Shown piece after piece: positions 25,047-32,764 of a stretch of DNA of 44,737 bases. Position 1 is the stretch's first letter; each line of letters opens with the position of its first letter. This DNA is from Mitsuokella jalaludinii DSM 13811 (lineage in GTDB: Bacteria; Bacillota; Negativicutes; Selenomonadales; Selenomonadaceae), in contig NZ_JNKR01000017.1 in NCBI RefSeq assembly GCF_000702905.1, forward strand, positions 1 through 44,737, given 5' to 3'. A program made the translations under genes and the position numbers. Below the pieces are notes generated by a model, which was given only the letters and a program-made list of their open reading frames with translations, searched no databases and had not been told where the DNA came from.

Positions 25047-25409
25047 ATGGCTACAGCAATCGTCGGCATCGTCGTCCTCGTCGCGCTCTTCTTTGCCGTC
25101 AAGGGCGTGCTCAAGCATTTCCGTGGGGAAAGCAGCTGCTGCGGAGGCGGGGATGTCAAAGTCCCGAAAAAGAAACTCACAGGCACCATTGTCGCGACGA
25201 AGGTCGTCGATATCGAGGGCATGACCTGCGGTCACTGCAAGGCCCGCGTCGAGCAGGCACTCGACACGATTGACGGCGCTGCTGCTGAGGTCAACCTGCA
25301 CCGCAATCACGCCATCGTCAAGATGACGCGCGAGGTCAGCGACGACGAGATCCGCCGCGCCCTCGCCGGCAGCGGCTATACGATCACGGGCATCCATATC
25401 AAAGACTGA
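25047..25409 (+). CDS. Membrane-anchored HMA-domain protein, probable copper chaperone
   Basis: A 120-residue protein combines two parts. Residues 1-36 are an N-terminal helix plus SSCCGGGD (Cys31, Cys32), the pattern of the FeoB-associated Cys-rich membrane family. Residues 51-120 are a ferredoxin-like heavy-metal-associated domain with MTCGHC (Cys61, Cys64). CopZ chaperones are normally soluble and about 70 residues, so the tethered form is unusual. GGGGGA upstream supports ATG 25047. The CsoR-like operator supports copper rather than iron. Confidence 0.88.
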   Translation: MATAIVGIVVLVALFFAVKGVLKHFRGESSCCGGGDVKVPKKKLTGTIVATKVVDIEGMTCGHCKARVEQALDTIDGAAAEVNLHRNHAIVKMTREVSDDEIRRALAGSGYTITGIHIKD

Positions 25410-25420
25410 CTGCGCACCAA

Positions 25421-25456
25421 AAAAGCCGCATTCCATGACACGGAATGCGGCTTTTT
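25421..25456. terminator. Bidirectional terminator
   Basis: GCCGCATTCC (25425-25434) pairs with GGAATGCGGC (25442-25451), with A and T runs on either side. It serves the HMA gene and the convergent SGNH hydrolase gene. Confidence 0.9.
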
Positions 25457-25478
25457 GACGTATGAAACTGACACGCGG

Positions 25479-26870
25479 TCAGGAATTCGTCTTCTTCGTC
25501 AGGCTCTGCGTGACCCAGGGAAAGGTCGCCTCGAGGTACTGGCCGATCTTCTCGCCCATCGACTTCTTGGCGAGATAATCGGGGTGCAGACCGTCCGTCG
25601 TGTAGTCGGAGCGCAGCCAGCCGCGCTCGTCGGCCAGAGCGCTGGCTACATCGACAGAATACGGCTGCTTCTTGACCCAGGCGCAGACAAACTGCTGATG
25701 CGTGAGCCAGTCCGGCGTCGGATGCTCGATGCCGGCGCGGTGGATCATGAGGCTCGGATTGATCGGCGTCGGCGTCACGAAGACCGGGATGATGCCGTAG
25801 GCCGCGCACTTCTCCTTGAGCGCCTTGAGATGCTGCACGACGGTCCAGCCGTACGTGCCGGCGCGGTAGTCATTTACGCCGCCCATGATGACGAGGATGC
25901 GCGGGGAGAACGGCAGGACATCGTGCTCGAAGCGGTCGATCATGTCCTGCGTCGTGTTGCCGCTGACGCCGAGGTTCTTGATGGGCACGGACGAATACGT
26001 CTCCCAGTTGTAGAGCGGATACGAGGGCGGCACGCTCATGACGCCGCCGCCGTGCGTGATGCTGTCGCCGAGCGCCGCGATCGGGGTCGGCGAAGTCACC
26101 GTGAAGCCGTTCTTCGCCGACCAGTCACTCAAGGGCGCGCCGTCCGCATCCACAGAGCGCACGCGCCAGTAGTAGCGGCCCTGCGTCGTGTAGGCGTCCC
26201 AGTCGTAGACATCGTACTCACCAGCCTGCAGCGTCTTTAAGTACATGTCCTGCGAGCCCACCTCGCGGTAGACCTGCACCTCATGGTGCTTCGCGCCCGG
26301 CATCGGTATCCACGAGTAGACAGGGTACTCCGCCGCATAGTCCATCGCGTCGTAGTCCGACGTCGCAAGCGGTGCCGTCGGGTTCAGCGTGCCAGACGTC
26401 AGCGGCTGCGGCGTGGAATACGAGTTGACGGGATTGCCGTTGTAGTCGAGTCCGCGCACCTTCCAGTAGAAATTCGCCGCAGCCTTGCCGTAGCGGCCGA
26501 CCTCAATGTCAACGCCATTGGCAAAAATCTGATTCTGCGTCATGATGACATTCGGCAGTGTGTCCTCTGCAGAGCCGAGGATCTCGACCTGGTACTTGAC
26601 GGCCCCCGGCACGTGATCCCAGACCAGGCGCACACTGCGGATGTCAACCGACTGGCCCGCAGATGTATCCGCCTTGGCCGCCGCCTCGATCTGCTGCGCC
26701 GCCTTCGTCTCCGTCACAGCCGGTTTCTGCCCCGCCTTCTCCGCGAGCACCGATGTCGCCGTGACATGGCCATCATCCCCCGTCGCTGCCTGCGCGGCAG
26801 ACGGCAGGGCCAGCCCTGCCGTCAGGCAGCAAAGCCCCAGCAGTTTCGCGAGTTTCTTTATCTTCATCAT
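25479..26870 (-). CDS. Secreted SGNH/GDSL hydrolase with fibronectin-III-like domains
   Basis: The 463-residue precursor has a signal peptide (MMKIKKLAKLLGLCCLTAGLA... cut near AQA-ATG). Two beta-sandwich modules follow around residues 60-160 and 165-265 (YYWRVRSVDADGAPLSDWS is typical). Then comes an SGNH lipase/esterase domain: block I ALGDSITHGG, block II GVSGNTT, block III GGVNDY, block V DGLHPDY. Such enzymes deacetylate or de-esterify cell-surface or plant glycans, or lipids. The substrate is unknown. Start at the ATG-ATG pair was chosen because of the signal peptide and AGGAAGAG upstream. Confidence 0.9.
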   Translation of the reverse strand: MMKIKKLAKLLGLCCLTAGLALPSAAQAATGDDGHVTATSVLAEKAGQKPAVTETKAAQQIEAAAKADTSAGQSVDIRSVRLVWDHVPGAVKYQVEILGSAEDTLPNVIMTQNQIFANGVDIEVGRYGKAAANFYWKVRGLDYNGNPVNSYSTPQPLTSGTLNPTAPLATSDYDAMDYAAEYPVYSWIPMPGAKHHEVQVYREVGSQDMYLKTLQAGEYDVYDWDAYTTQGRYYWRVRSVDADGAPLSDWSAKNGFTVTSPTPIAALGDSITHGGGVMSVPPSYPLYNWETYSSVPIKNLGVSGNTTQDMIDRFEHDVLPFSPRILVIMGGVNDYRAGTYGWTVVQHLKALKEKCAAYGIIPVFVTPTPINPSLMIHRAGIEHPTPDWLTHQQFVCAWVKKQPYSVDVASALADERGWLRSDYTTDGLHPDYLAKKSMGEKIGQYLEATFPWVTQSLTKKTNS

Positions 26871-27003
26871 GATGGATTCATCTCTTCCTTTTCCTTCTTT
26901 TTGTTTGCGTTCCGTTCCAGACAAGCCCCTGCGGGGCATCTGGCGATTGCCTTTCCATCTTATCACGGTTGGCACAGTCAGGCAAATTTTTCAATTTCCC
27001 CGA

Positions 27004-27042
27004 AAAAGAAAAGAGATGCACTCTGCCAGAGAGTGCATCTCG
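27004..27042 (-). terminator. Terminator of the sorbitol operon
   Basis: GAGATGCACTCT-GCC-AGAGAGTGCATCTC stem (10-12 bp) followed by TTTTCTTTTTC on the minus strand, about 50 bp beyond srlD. Confidence 0.88.
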
Positions 27043-27089
27043 AAAGACATAAAGAATGGGTAAGGATGGTGGATTGCGGCAGAAGGGCA

Positions 27090-27908
27090 TCAGCCTCTCG
27101 TCTTGCCGCCGGCCACGTTGTACGTGACACCGTGGATATACGAAGCGCGGTCACTGGCGAGGAAAAGGACGAGATTGGCCACCTCGGTGAGCTTGCCGCT
27201 GCGGCCGAGCGGCGTCGTCTTCGTGTTCTTATAGCCCTTGCGCAGGTCTTCGACCGTGATGCCGCGCGTGTAGGAAAGCGCTTCTTCATAGGCCAGTGTG
27301 CGCAGGCCCGTCGCCTCGAGGATGCCCGGCGCCACGCCGACAACACGGACATTGTAGCGGCCGAGTTCCTTGGACCACGAACGCGTAAAGGAGTTGACCG
27401 CATTCTTCGTCGCCGCATAGATGCTCTGGCCTTCAGAGCCTTCGAGACCGCTCTCCGAGCTCATGTTGATGATGACACCAGCGCCATTGCGGACAAATTC
27501 ATGGCCCAGGGCCTGTGCCATGAGGTACACGCCCTTGATGTTGACGCTCGTGACTTTGTCATAGACTCTTTCACTGAGCTCATACTTGCCGTGCGGATCC
27601 TTTGGATCCACGAGCAGGCACGGGATGTTGATGCCTGCGTTGTTGACGAGGATGTCGAGCTTGCCAAAAGCCGCTTTTGCCTTCTCGACCATCGCTGTGA
27701 CGCTCTCCGCTTTCGTGACATCGGTCACGACGTAGAGCAGCTTTCCCCTGCTCCCGCCGAGCTCAAATTCCGGCTCGTCCGGGTTCATGTCACAGACTAC
27801 GACATTCGCACCATTATCGAGAAATGACTGCGCAACCGTTTTGCCGATGCCGGATGCACCGCCCGTCACTACTGCTGTTTTCCCTTCCAGATTCAACCAC
27901 GAAGTCAT
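27090..27908 (-). CDS. srlD: Sorbitol-6-phosphate 2-dehydrogenase (SDR family)
   Basis: The 272-residue short-chain dehydrogenase oxidises sorbitol-6-P to fructose-6-P with NAD+. It has the Rossmann motif TGGASGIGK, NNAG at the core, the catalytic Ser (MSSESG) and YAATK (Tyr-x3-Lys), and ends NVAGGKTRG. The N-terminus MTSWLNLEGKTAVVTGGASG resembles clostridial GutD. It is the last gene of the PTS operon, which settles the substrate better than sequence alone. Confidence 0.92.
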   Translation of the reverse strand: MTSWLNLEGKTAVVTGGASGIGKTVAQSFLDNGANVVVCDMNPDEPEFELGGSRGKLLYVVTDVTKAESVTAMVEKAKAAFGKLDILVNNAGINIPCLLVDPKDPHGKYELSERVYDKVTSVNIKGVYLMAQALGHEFVRNGAGVIINMSSESGLEGSEGQSIYAATKNAVNSFTRSWSKELGRYNVRVVGVAPGILEATGLRTLAYEEALSYTRGITVEDLRKGYKNTKTTPLGRSGKLTEVANLVLFLASDRASYIHGVTYNVAGGKTRG

Positions 27909-27992
27909 GAATATCTCTCCTATCTTTTCTTACCACACGACATCTGAATGATGTCTGATGCTGGGGACGTTTCACATCGCTTGCCAGCCCCT

Positions 27993-28361
27993 TCATCTCT
28001 TATAGATGGCAATCTCCTCGCCGGGAGCAATGTCGCCGATCTCTTTGTCCTCGAGATAGAGGCTACCTTCCAGATTCTCCCCTTCTTTGTTTCCATTGAA
28101 GCGCAGTGTGATGTGACCGAGGTCGCGCAGGTTCTTCTGGACCTGGCTGCCGACATAGATGATCTTGTACGCTTCCTTGCCGAGCTGGAAGATGTCGCCT
28201 GGTTCGACGATATCCTCGAGCTTGTTGCCGCGGTGCAGGACGCAGTATTCGCGGAGTTCCTGAGGCGCATTCTCATTGAACAGGATGAGCATGCGCGCCC
28301 CCTTGAACGCATGAACCTGAGCACCGAGTTCCTGTACGATTGTACTGTAATATTTTTTCAT
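27993..28361 (-). CDS. srlB: PTS glucitol/sorbitol-specific EIIA component
   Basis: EIIA-Gut receives phosphate from HPr on a histidine and passes it to EIIB. The 122-residue protein starts MKKYYSTIVQELGAQVHAFKG. It contains LILFNENAPQELREYCVLHRG, where the phospho-histidine block lies, and a C-terminal beta region ending EEIAIYKR. ATG 28361 has AGGAGG 7 nt upstream. It lies 35 bp after srlE and 84 bp before srlD. Confidence 0.93.
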   Translation of the reverse strand: MKKYYSTIVQELGAQVHAFKGARMLILFNENAPQELREYCVLHRGNKLEDIVEPGDIFQLGKEAYKIIYVGSQVQKNLRDLGHITLRFNGNKEGENLEGSLYLEDKEIGDIAPGEEIAIYKR

Positions 28362-28396
28362 TGGAATACCTCCTGATATACATCCATGGAAATTCA

Positions 28397-29413
28397 TCAA
28401 GCCTCATAGAGCCCGAAGCTGGCGAGCCAAGCGAGAATGACGGAAAGCGGTCCCGTGATGAAGCGGGAATAGAGCACGGAAGGCACACCGACTTCGACCG
28501 TCTTCGCATCTGCTTCGGCCAAGCCGAGACCGACCGGGATAAAATCACAGGCGCACTGCGCATTGATGGCGAACAGCGCCGGCAGGGCAAGATGCGGCGG
28601 GACTGCGCCCTTGCCGATCTCGACGCCGATGAGCACGCCGATGACCTGCGCGATAACGGCCCCCGGTCCGAGGAACGGTGAGAGGAACGGGAAGGAGCAG
28701 ATCAGCGACAAGATGATGAGTCCGCCCACATTGCCAGCTAGCGGCACGAGCAGGTGGGCAATGATGTCGCCGATGCCTGTCGAGAGGATGATGCCGATGA
28801 GCATCGAGACGAAGGCCATGAACGGCAGGATGGTCTTGATCATCGTGTTGATGGTCTCACGGCCGGCCTGATAAAAGACAGCAACGATACCGCCCATGAA
28901 CTGACCGACCTTCGCCATAAAACCGGCCTGCTGCTCCGAGATTTTCTTCGACGTGTCATAGTGACGGCTGCCCATGCCGCCCGGTGCCGCCGCATCATGC
29001 TGCACTTCTTCTGCCGCGGCCGGTTCAGCAGCGTCAGTTTCCTCTGCAAAAGCCAGATCCTTTTCGCGCACAGCCGAGACGTAGATATCCGGTTTGATGA
29101 ACTGCGCGAGCGGACCGCTCGGGCCAGTCGGATTGAGGTTGATCGTCCGGATACGCTTCTGCGGGTAAATGCCACAGCGCAATGTGCCGCCGCAATCAAT
29201 GACGACTGCCAGGATTTCCGCGTCAGGAACACTCGTCTTGAAGCCATCCACCAGCTCACAGCCCGTCATTTCCGCCAGTCTCTTGGCAACGGGCGAGATG
29301 ACACCGCCCGTGATATTGACGATCTTGTTCTGTTTCTTATTGGGATGCAGGTGCAGCGGACCGCCGAAACCGCCGGAACCAGCTGTGACGATGACGTCTT
29401 TATACTTTGCCAT
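28397..29413 (-). CDS. srlE: PTS glucitol/sorbitol-specific EIIB (EIIBC2) component
   Basis: The 338-residue protein has an N-terminal cytoplasmic IIB domain with the phospho-cysteine motif [16 protein letters not shown] near residue 70. An Ala/Glu-rich linker (about 120-150) and a C-terminal membrane part follow, with [19 protein letters not shown] and [14 protein letters not shown]. This two-part layout is that of SrlE. ATG 29413 is preceded by AAGGAG. A sequence resembling the operon operators (ACATATGTGATA) lies just upstream. Confidence 0.95.
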   Translation of the reverse strand: MAKYKDVIVTAGSGGFGGPLHLHPNKKQNKIVNITGGVISPVAKRLAEMTGCELVDGFKTSVPDAEILAVVIDCGGTLRCGIYPQKRIRTINLNPTGPSGPLAQFIKPDIYVSAVREKDLAFAEETDAAEPAAAEEVQHDAAAPGGMGSRHYDTSKKISEQQAGFMAKVGQFMGGIVAVFYQAGRETINTMIKTILPFMAFVSMLIGIILSTGIGDIIAHLLVPLAGNVGGLIILSLICSFPFLSPFLGPGAVIAQVIGVLIGVEIGKGAVPPHLALPALFAINAQCACDFIPVGLGLAEADAKTVEVGVPSVLYSRFITGPLSVILAWLASFGLYEA

Positions 29414-29484
29414 GATGCCTTTCTCCTTTTTCATGTATCACATATGTCCATATGTTGTAGTATCAGCCTAAAATTTTTTAGGGA

Positions 29485-30039
29485 TCACGATTTTGTCGGC
29501 ACAAGCTCCTTGCTGAGCTTCACTCCCTGCTGCTTTTGCACGTAAGCCGTCATGAAATCTGTGATCCAGCCGCGCAGGAAATTGATGACAATGCCGATGA
29601 GGAAGTAGCGCAGTGCAAGATCAACCGTCGGCAGTCCGAGTGCCGAGATGCCGTTTGCCACACCGAGGAAGACAAAGAGTTCCGCCGGGTCGACGTGCGG
29701 GAAGAGCCCGTTCATCGTATGGCAGGAAGCGGATGCTGCTGCGTAATACGATGGCTTATAGTACTCCGGCAGGAATTTGCCCAGAGACAAGGTCATCGGA
29801 TTGCAGAAGAAGAACGTGCCGACGACCGGCAGCAGGATGTAGCGCGTGATGACGTTGCCACCGCAGATGCGCGCAAACTTCTCGATTTTTTCCTGCCCCA
29901 CAAAAGCGATGATCGAATTCATGGCGACAAGCAGGCAGATGAGTGTCGGAATGATGCCGCCCACCCAGCCGACAAAGGTCTCACCACCTTTGTTGAACAT
30001 GCCGATAAAGCCCTGTGCCAATAAAACCATGGTGTCCAT
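29485..30039 (-). CDS. srlA: PTS glucitol/sorbitol-specific EIIC component
   Basis: SrlA forms the sorbitol channel together with SrlE. The 184-residue membrane protein has about four helices and the family segments ETFVGWVGGIIPTLICLLV, CNPMTLSLGKFLPEYYKPSYYA and FPHVDPAELFVFLG. Length equals the E. coli protein. ATG 30039 is favoured over the TTG just before it by AGGAGAG spacing. Order IIC-IIB-IIA is as in enteric srlAEB. Confidence 0.95.
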   Translation of the reverse strand: MDTMVLLAQGFIGMFNKGGETFVGWVGGIIPTLICLLVAMNSIIAFVGQEKIEKFARICGGNVITRYILLPVVGTFFFCNPMTLSLGKFLPEYYKPSYYAAASASCHTMNGLFPHVDPAELFVFLGVANGISALGLPTVDLALRYFLIGIVINFLRGWITDFMTAYVQKQQGVKLSKELVPTKS

Positions 30040-30080
30040 CAAAATCTCTCCTTTTCTTTTTCCCTTTCTTTTTCCCTATT

Positions 30081-30500
30081 CTATCTTCCAGCAGGCGTCA
30101 CGGATACATGGCGTTTTTCTTGCTGGAGCTCCTGATAGGAAAGATAGTCCTGACGCGCATTCAACGCGGCTCTGACCTGTTGGCGTGTCAGGCCTCTTTC
30201 CTCACAGATCGATTTGTGAATACTTAGAAGATTTAGTTCATTAAGAGCGGTGAAGGGGCGGCATTTGGCAAAGACCGTGACACCTTCCAATAATTCTCCC
30301 TTGATGATGCGGCAATCTTCGTCAATGCAGAGCAGGACAATGGCTCCCGCCAGGAACCTCCCCTTCGATTTGCCGATGGCCACGCGCCCAAACCGGCGGA
30401 GCTCCTTGACGCGGCGGTTGAAGCGGCGGAATTGCCAGAGCGCCAGCAGGGTCTGCATAACCCAGACTACAATCGCCGCCAAGAACAACATCCCTATCAT
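30081..30500 (-). CDS. gutM: Glucitol operon activator GutM
   Basis: The 139-residue protein has one N-terminal membrane helix (MIGMLFLAAIVVWVMQTLLALWQ), then a basic segment (RFNRRVKELRRFGRVAIGKSKGRF). The conserved LLCIDEDCRIIKGELLEGVTVFAKCRPF block follows. GutM is an auxiliary activator of glucitol genes in E. coli, where its mechanism is poorly known. It sits between the SorC regulator and srlA. Confidence 0.9.
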   Translation of the reverse strand: MIGMLFLAAIVVWVMQTLLALWQFRRFNRRVKELRRFGRVAIGKSKGRFLAGAIVLLCIDEDCRIIKGELLEGVTVFAKCRPFTALNELNLLSIHKSICEERGLTRQQVRAALNARQDYLSYQELQQEKRHVSVTPAGR

Positions 30501-30518
30501 GAAATCTCACCCTCCTCA

Positions 30519-31457
30519 TCATTCATGCAGCAGAATGGTTGCCGTCGACTCGTCCGTGATCAGCACATTGATGAGATGGCCGCGCAAGGCCCCCATGATC
30601 GCTGGAACTTTCTCACGTGAAGCAGCCATGCCGATGCTGTACGGCAAGCCGCGCAAGGTATCGAGCGGTATGGCAATCGTGCGATCCGTAAAGGGCGTCT
30701 GCACGGGACTTCCATCCTTGTCGTAGAAGACGGAGCAAATCTCCCCCACGGCCCCAGTGCGCCGCATGGAATCGATAGCATCCCGGCCAAAGTATCCCGC
30801 CCAGACGAGATTCGACGACTTGACCGGTGCACCGATACCGACAATCGCAATGTCAAGGCGCTGCCAGAACTGCGAGATCTTCTCATAATTCGCATCCTGT
30901 ACGATGGCATCGCGGATCTCCGGCGTGCGCGTAATGGCCGGTGCGTAGATGTAATGACTGCGGCCGCCGACCGTCTTGGCCATCTCATAACAGATTGTAT
31001 TGACGTGATGATCACTGTCAATGCTCTCCGGCCCTCCGTCAATCGGCACAAAATCGATGTCAAGCTGCGGCATCTTCTCGTGATGCGCGTATTTCGTGAG
31101 TTCCTGGATGGTAGAACCCCACGCCATGCCGACGACCTGTCCATCCGCCATGATGCGGCGCAGCAGGTTGAGTCCGGCCTGCGCCATGCTCTGCTTGATG
31201 GCGAGCATGTCGTAGCTCTTGGGCACGACGTAAGCCTCGCGCAGACCGAAACGCCGTTCCAGGGCCGCTTCAAGATCTTCATACGAATCGCTCTCAACCT
31301 CTATCTTGACAATGCCGCTCTTCATCGCCTTCTTGAGATACTTGCTGATGGTCGTGCGGTCAACGCCCATGCGCGAGGCAATCTCGCTCTGCTTCAGATG
31401 GTCGAGATAGTACATGCTGGCCGCCTTGATCAGGATGCGTCGCTCTACTGGCATCAT
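30519..31457 (-). CDS. SorC/DeoR-family sugar-binding transcriptional regulator
   Basis: The 312-residue protein has an N-terminal HTH (residues 15-50, YYLDHLKQSEIASRMGVDRTTISKYLKKA). A C-terminal sugar-phosphate sensor domain of the SorC type carries GMAWGSTI and IVGIGAP. It is the first gene of the sorbitol operon and likely controls its own promoter in response to sorbitol phosphate. GGGAGG 10 nt before the ATG supports the start. Confidence 0.93.
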   Translation of the reverse strand: MMPVERRILIKAASMYYLDHLKQSEIASRMGVDRTTISKYLKKAMKSGIVKIEVESDSYEDLEAALERRFGLREAYVVPKSYDMLAIKQSMAQAGLNLLRRIMADGQVVGMAWGSTIQELTKYAHHEKMPQLDIDFVPIDGGPESIDSDHHVNTICYEMAKTVGGRSHYIYAPAITRTPEIRDAIVQDANYEKISQFWQRLDIAIVGIGAPVKSSNLVWAGYFGRDAIDSMRRTGAVGEICSVFYDKDGSPVQTPFTDRTIAIPLDTLRGLPYSIGMAASREKVPAIMGALRGHLINVLITDESTATILLHE

Positions 31458-31482
31458 GATGTCTTCGCCTCCCTTTTTATTG

Positions 31483-31494
31483 TCACATTTGTGA
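31483..31494. promoter_or_regulatory. Operator-like site 1 of the sorbitol operon
   Basis: Perfect palindrome TCACATTTGTGA within the shared word ACAAATGTGACAATAAA (minus strand). It lies between the promoter and the regulator gene, where a repressor would block elongation or initiation. Confidence 0.5.
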
Positions 31495-31527
31495 TATTAT
31501 TTCTCGTTTGCTCTCTTGTTGGTTCTT

Positions 31528-31556
31528 ATATTAGCAGTAAAGCTACCTACTTTCAA
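31528..31556 (-). promoter_or_regulatory. Promoter of the sorbitol operon
   Basis: TTGAAA (31551-31556), 17 bp, TAATAT (31528-31533) with TGC before the -10, on the minus strand about 70 nt before the regulator start. Confidence 0.75.
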
Positions 31557-31610
31557 TCTTTTTCTTATGTTTTCTAATGATTTTTCTGCTATTCTCAATG
31601 AATTTCTCAT

Positions 31611-31630
31611 TTATTGTCACATATGTTTCA
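31611..31630. promoter_or_regulatory. Operator-like site 2 of the sorbitol operon
   Basis: ACATATGTGACAATAAA on the minus strand repeats site 1 with one change, about 60 bp upstream of the -35. Two sites flanking the promoter suggest looping or activation by the SorC protein. Confidence 0.5.
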
Positions 31631-31652
31631 ACTACGTCTCATTTGTGCGAAT

Positions 31653-31676
31653 CAAAAAAGCCCCTTGCGGGGCTTC
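31653..31676 (-). terminator. Terminator of thiD
   Basis: AAGCCCC-GCAA-GGGGCTT followed by TTTTT on the minus strand. Confidence 0.9.
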
Positions 31677-31699
31677 TGTCACACAGGCACATCAGATAT

Positions 31700-32506
31700 T
31701 CAGTTCTCGAAGAAATCGCCATGGAGATTCCAGCTGTGGTCGACCGGCCCGCTGCCCATGCCAAGGTCCATCTTCGCCAGCAGAGCCCCAAACAGGTATG
31801 ACTTCGCGCGGCCAATCGACTCCGCAAGGTCGAAACCTTTGGCGAGGTTTGCCGCAATCGCGCTCGAGAGCGTGCAGCCCGTGCCATGCGTATTGGGATT
31901 CTCGACGCGCGTGCCGCGGTACCATTTCTCACCCTTGCCGTCTGCCATGACGAGCAGGTCGCTCGCCTCGCCAGCGGAGTGACCGCCCTTGGCCAGCACA
32001 TTGACACCGGCCTGCGCCGCGAGATGTTCGGCCGCCCGCTGGAAGGCCGCCTCATCCGCAATCTCTTGTCCCGTCAGGACGCTGAGCTCTGGGATGTTCG
32101 GCGTGATGACCTCTGCGAGCGGGAAGAGCTCCTGCACGAGTACCTCGACGGCATCATCGGCGAGCAACTTTGCCCCGCTCGTCGCGACCATGACGGGATC
32201 CACCACCACGTGTTCTGCCCCGTAGCCCTGCAGCTTTTCTGCGATGACGTGAATGAGTGCGGGCGAAGCAACCATGCCGATCTTGACGGCATCCGGGCGG
32301 ATGTCTTCCAAGACAGCATCGAGCTCTGCCGCCAGGAACTCCGGCGTGGCCTCCTGCACCATGCGGACGCCCTGCGTGTTCTGCGCCGTCAGGGCCGTGA
32401 TGGCACTCATGCCGTAGACGCCGTTGGCCAGCATCGTCTTGAGGTCCGCTTGCACGCCTGCGCCGCCGCTCGAATCACTGCCCGCGATTGTCAGTACCTT
32501 TTTCAT
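31700..32506 (-). CDS. thiD: Hydroxymethylpyrimidine/phosphomethylpyrimidine kinase
   Basis: ThiD phosphorylates HMP twice for thiamine synthesis. The 268-residue ribokinase-fold protein has the N-terminal TIAGSDSSGGAGVQADLKTM, VVDPVMVATSG, and the C-terminal GTGCTLSSAIAA with the catalytic aspartate neighbourhood. Length is typical. It has AGGAGG before its start and its own promoter. No TPP riboswitch is present in the short leader. A role in pyridoxal salvage is also possible for some ThiD-like kinases. Confidence 0.94.
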   Translation of the reverse strand: MKKVLTIAGSDSSGGAGVQADLKTMLANGVYGMSAITALTAQNTQGVRMVQEATPEFLAAELDAVLEDIRPDAVKIGMVASPALIHVIAEKLQGYGAEHVVVDPVMVATSGAKLLADDAVEVLVQELFPLAEVITPNIPELSVLTGQEIADEAAFQRAAEHLAAQAGVNVLAKGGHSAGEASDLLVMADGKGEKWYRGTRVENPNTHGTGCTLSSAIAANLAKGFDLAESIGRAKSYLFGALLAKMDLGMGSGPVDHSWNLHGDFFEN

Positions 32507-32547
32507 ATGGATTCCTCCTGCATATCACGAAAAATTTTAACACTTCC

Positions 32548-32576
32548 ATCTTACAACGCAGGCCGCTTCCTGTAAA
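32548..32576 (-). promoter_or_regulatory. Predicted promoter of thiD
   Basis: TTTACA (32571-32576), 17 bp, TAAGAT (32548-32553) on the minus strand. Confidence 0.55.
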
Positions 32577-32645
32577 GGAAATCAGTCGGTTCCATTCGGA
32601 TTCCATCGGCTCAGTGATGAATTGCTCCGACTTCTCGCCGGGCCC

Positions 32646-32673
32646 TTGCATTTTCCTGAGAATCCGTTAAAAT
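32646..32673 (+). promoter_or_regulatory. Predicted promoter of the MFS transporter gene
   Basis: TTGCAT (32646-32651), 16 bp, TAAAAT (32668-32673), with the palindrome at 32684-32709 immediately downstream. Confidence 0.5.
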
Positions 32674-32683
32674 AACAATAACG

Positions 32684-32709
32684 CATTCAGCTGTCATGAC
32701 AGTTGAATG
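32684..32709. promoter_or_regulatory. 26-bp palindrome, probable operator (NiaR-like)
   Basis: CATTCA-G-CTGTCATGACAG-T-TGAATG is symmetric at 24 of 26 positions. It lies at the expected transcription start of the transporter gene. The TGTC-N2-GACA core is of the kind recognised by the niacin repressor NiaR in Firmicutes, which would fit a NiaP-type transporter. I cannot verify the match to the published consensus. Confidence 0.55.
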
Positions 32710-32764
32710 AAGATATCATCATCGATTCATCTCATTTGAGGATTTTGGGAAAGAGGTTATTTGC

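Noticed and set aside
31483-31494. TCACATTTGTGA as a CRP catabolite site.
   Set aside because: CRP sites are TGTGA-N6-TCACA. Here the half-sites are inverted with a 2-bp centre, and the word recurs only around the sorbitol operon.
32507-32547. A TPP riboswitch ahead of thiD.
   Set aside because: Only about 40 nt separate the predicted promoter from the gene, and no thi-box words are present.
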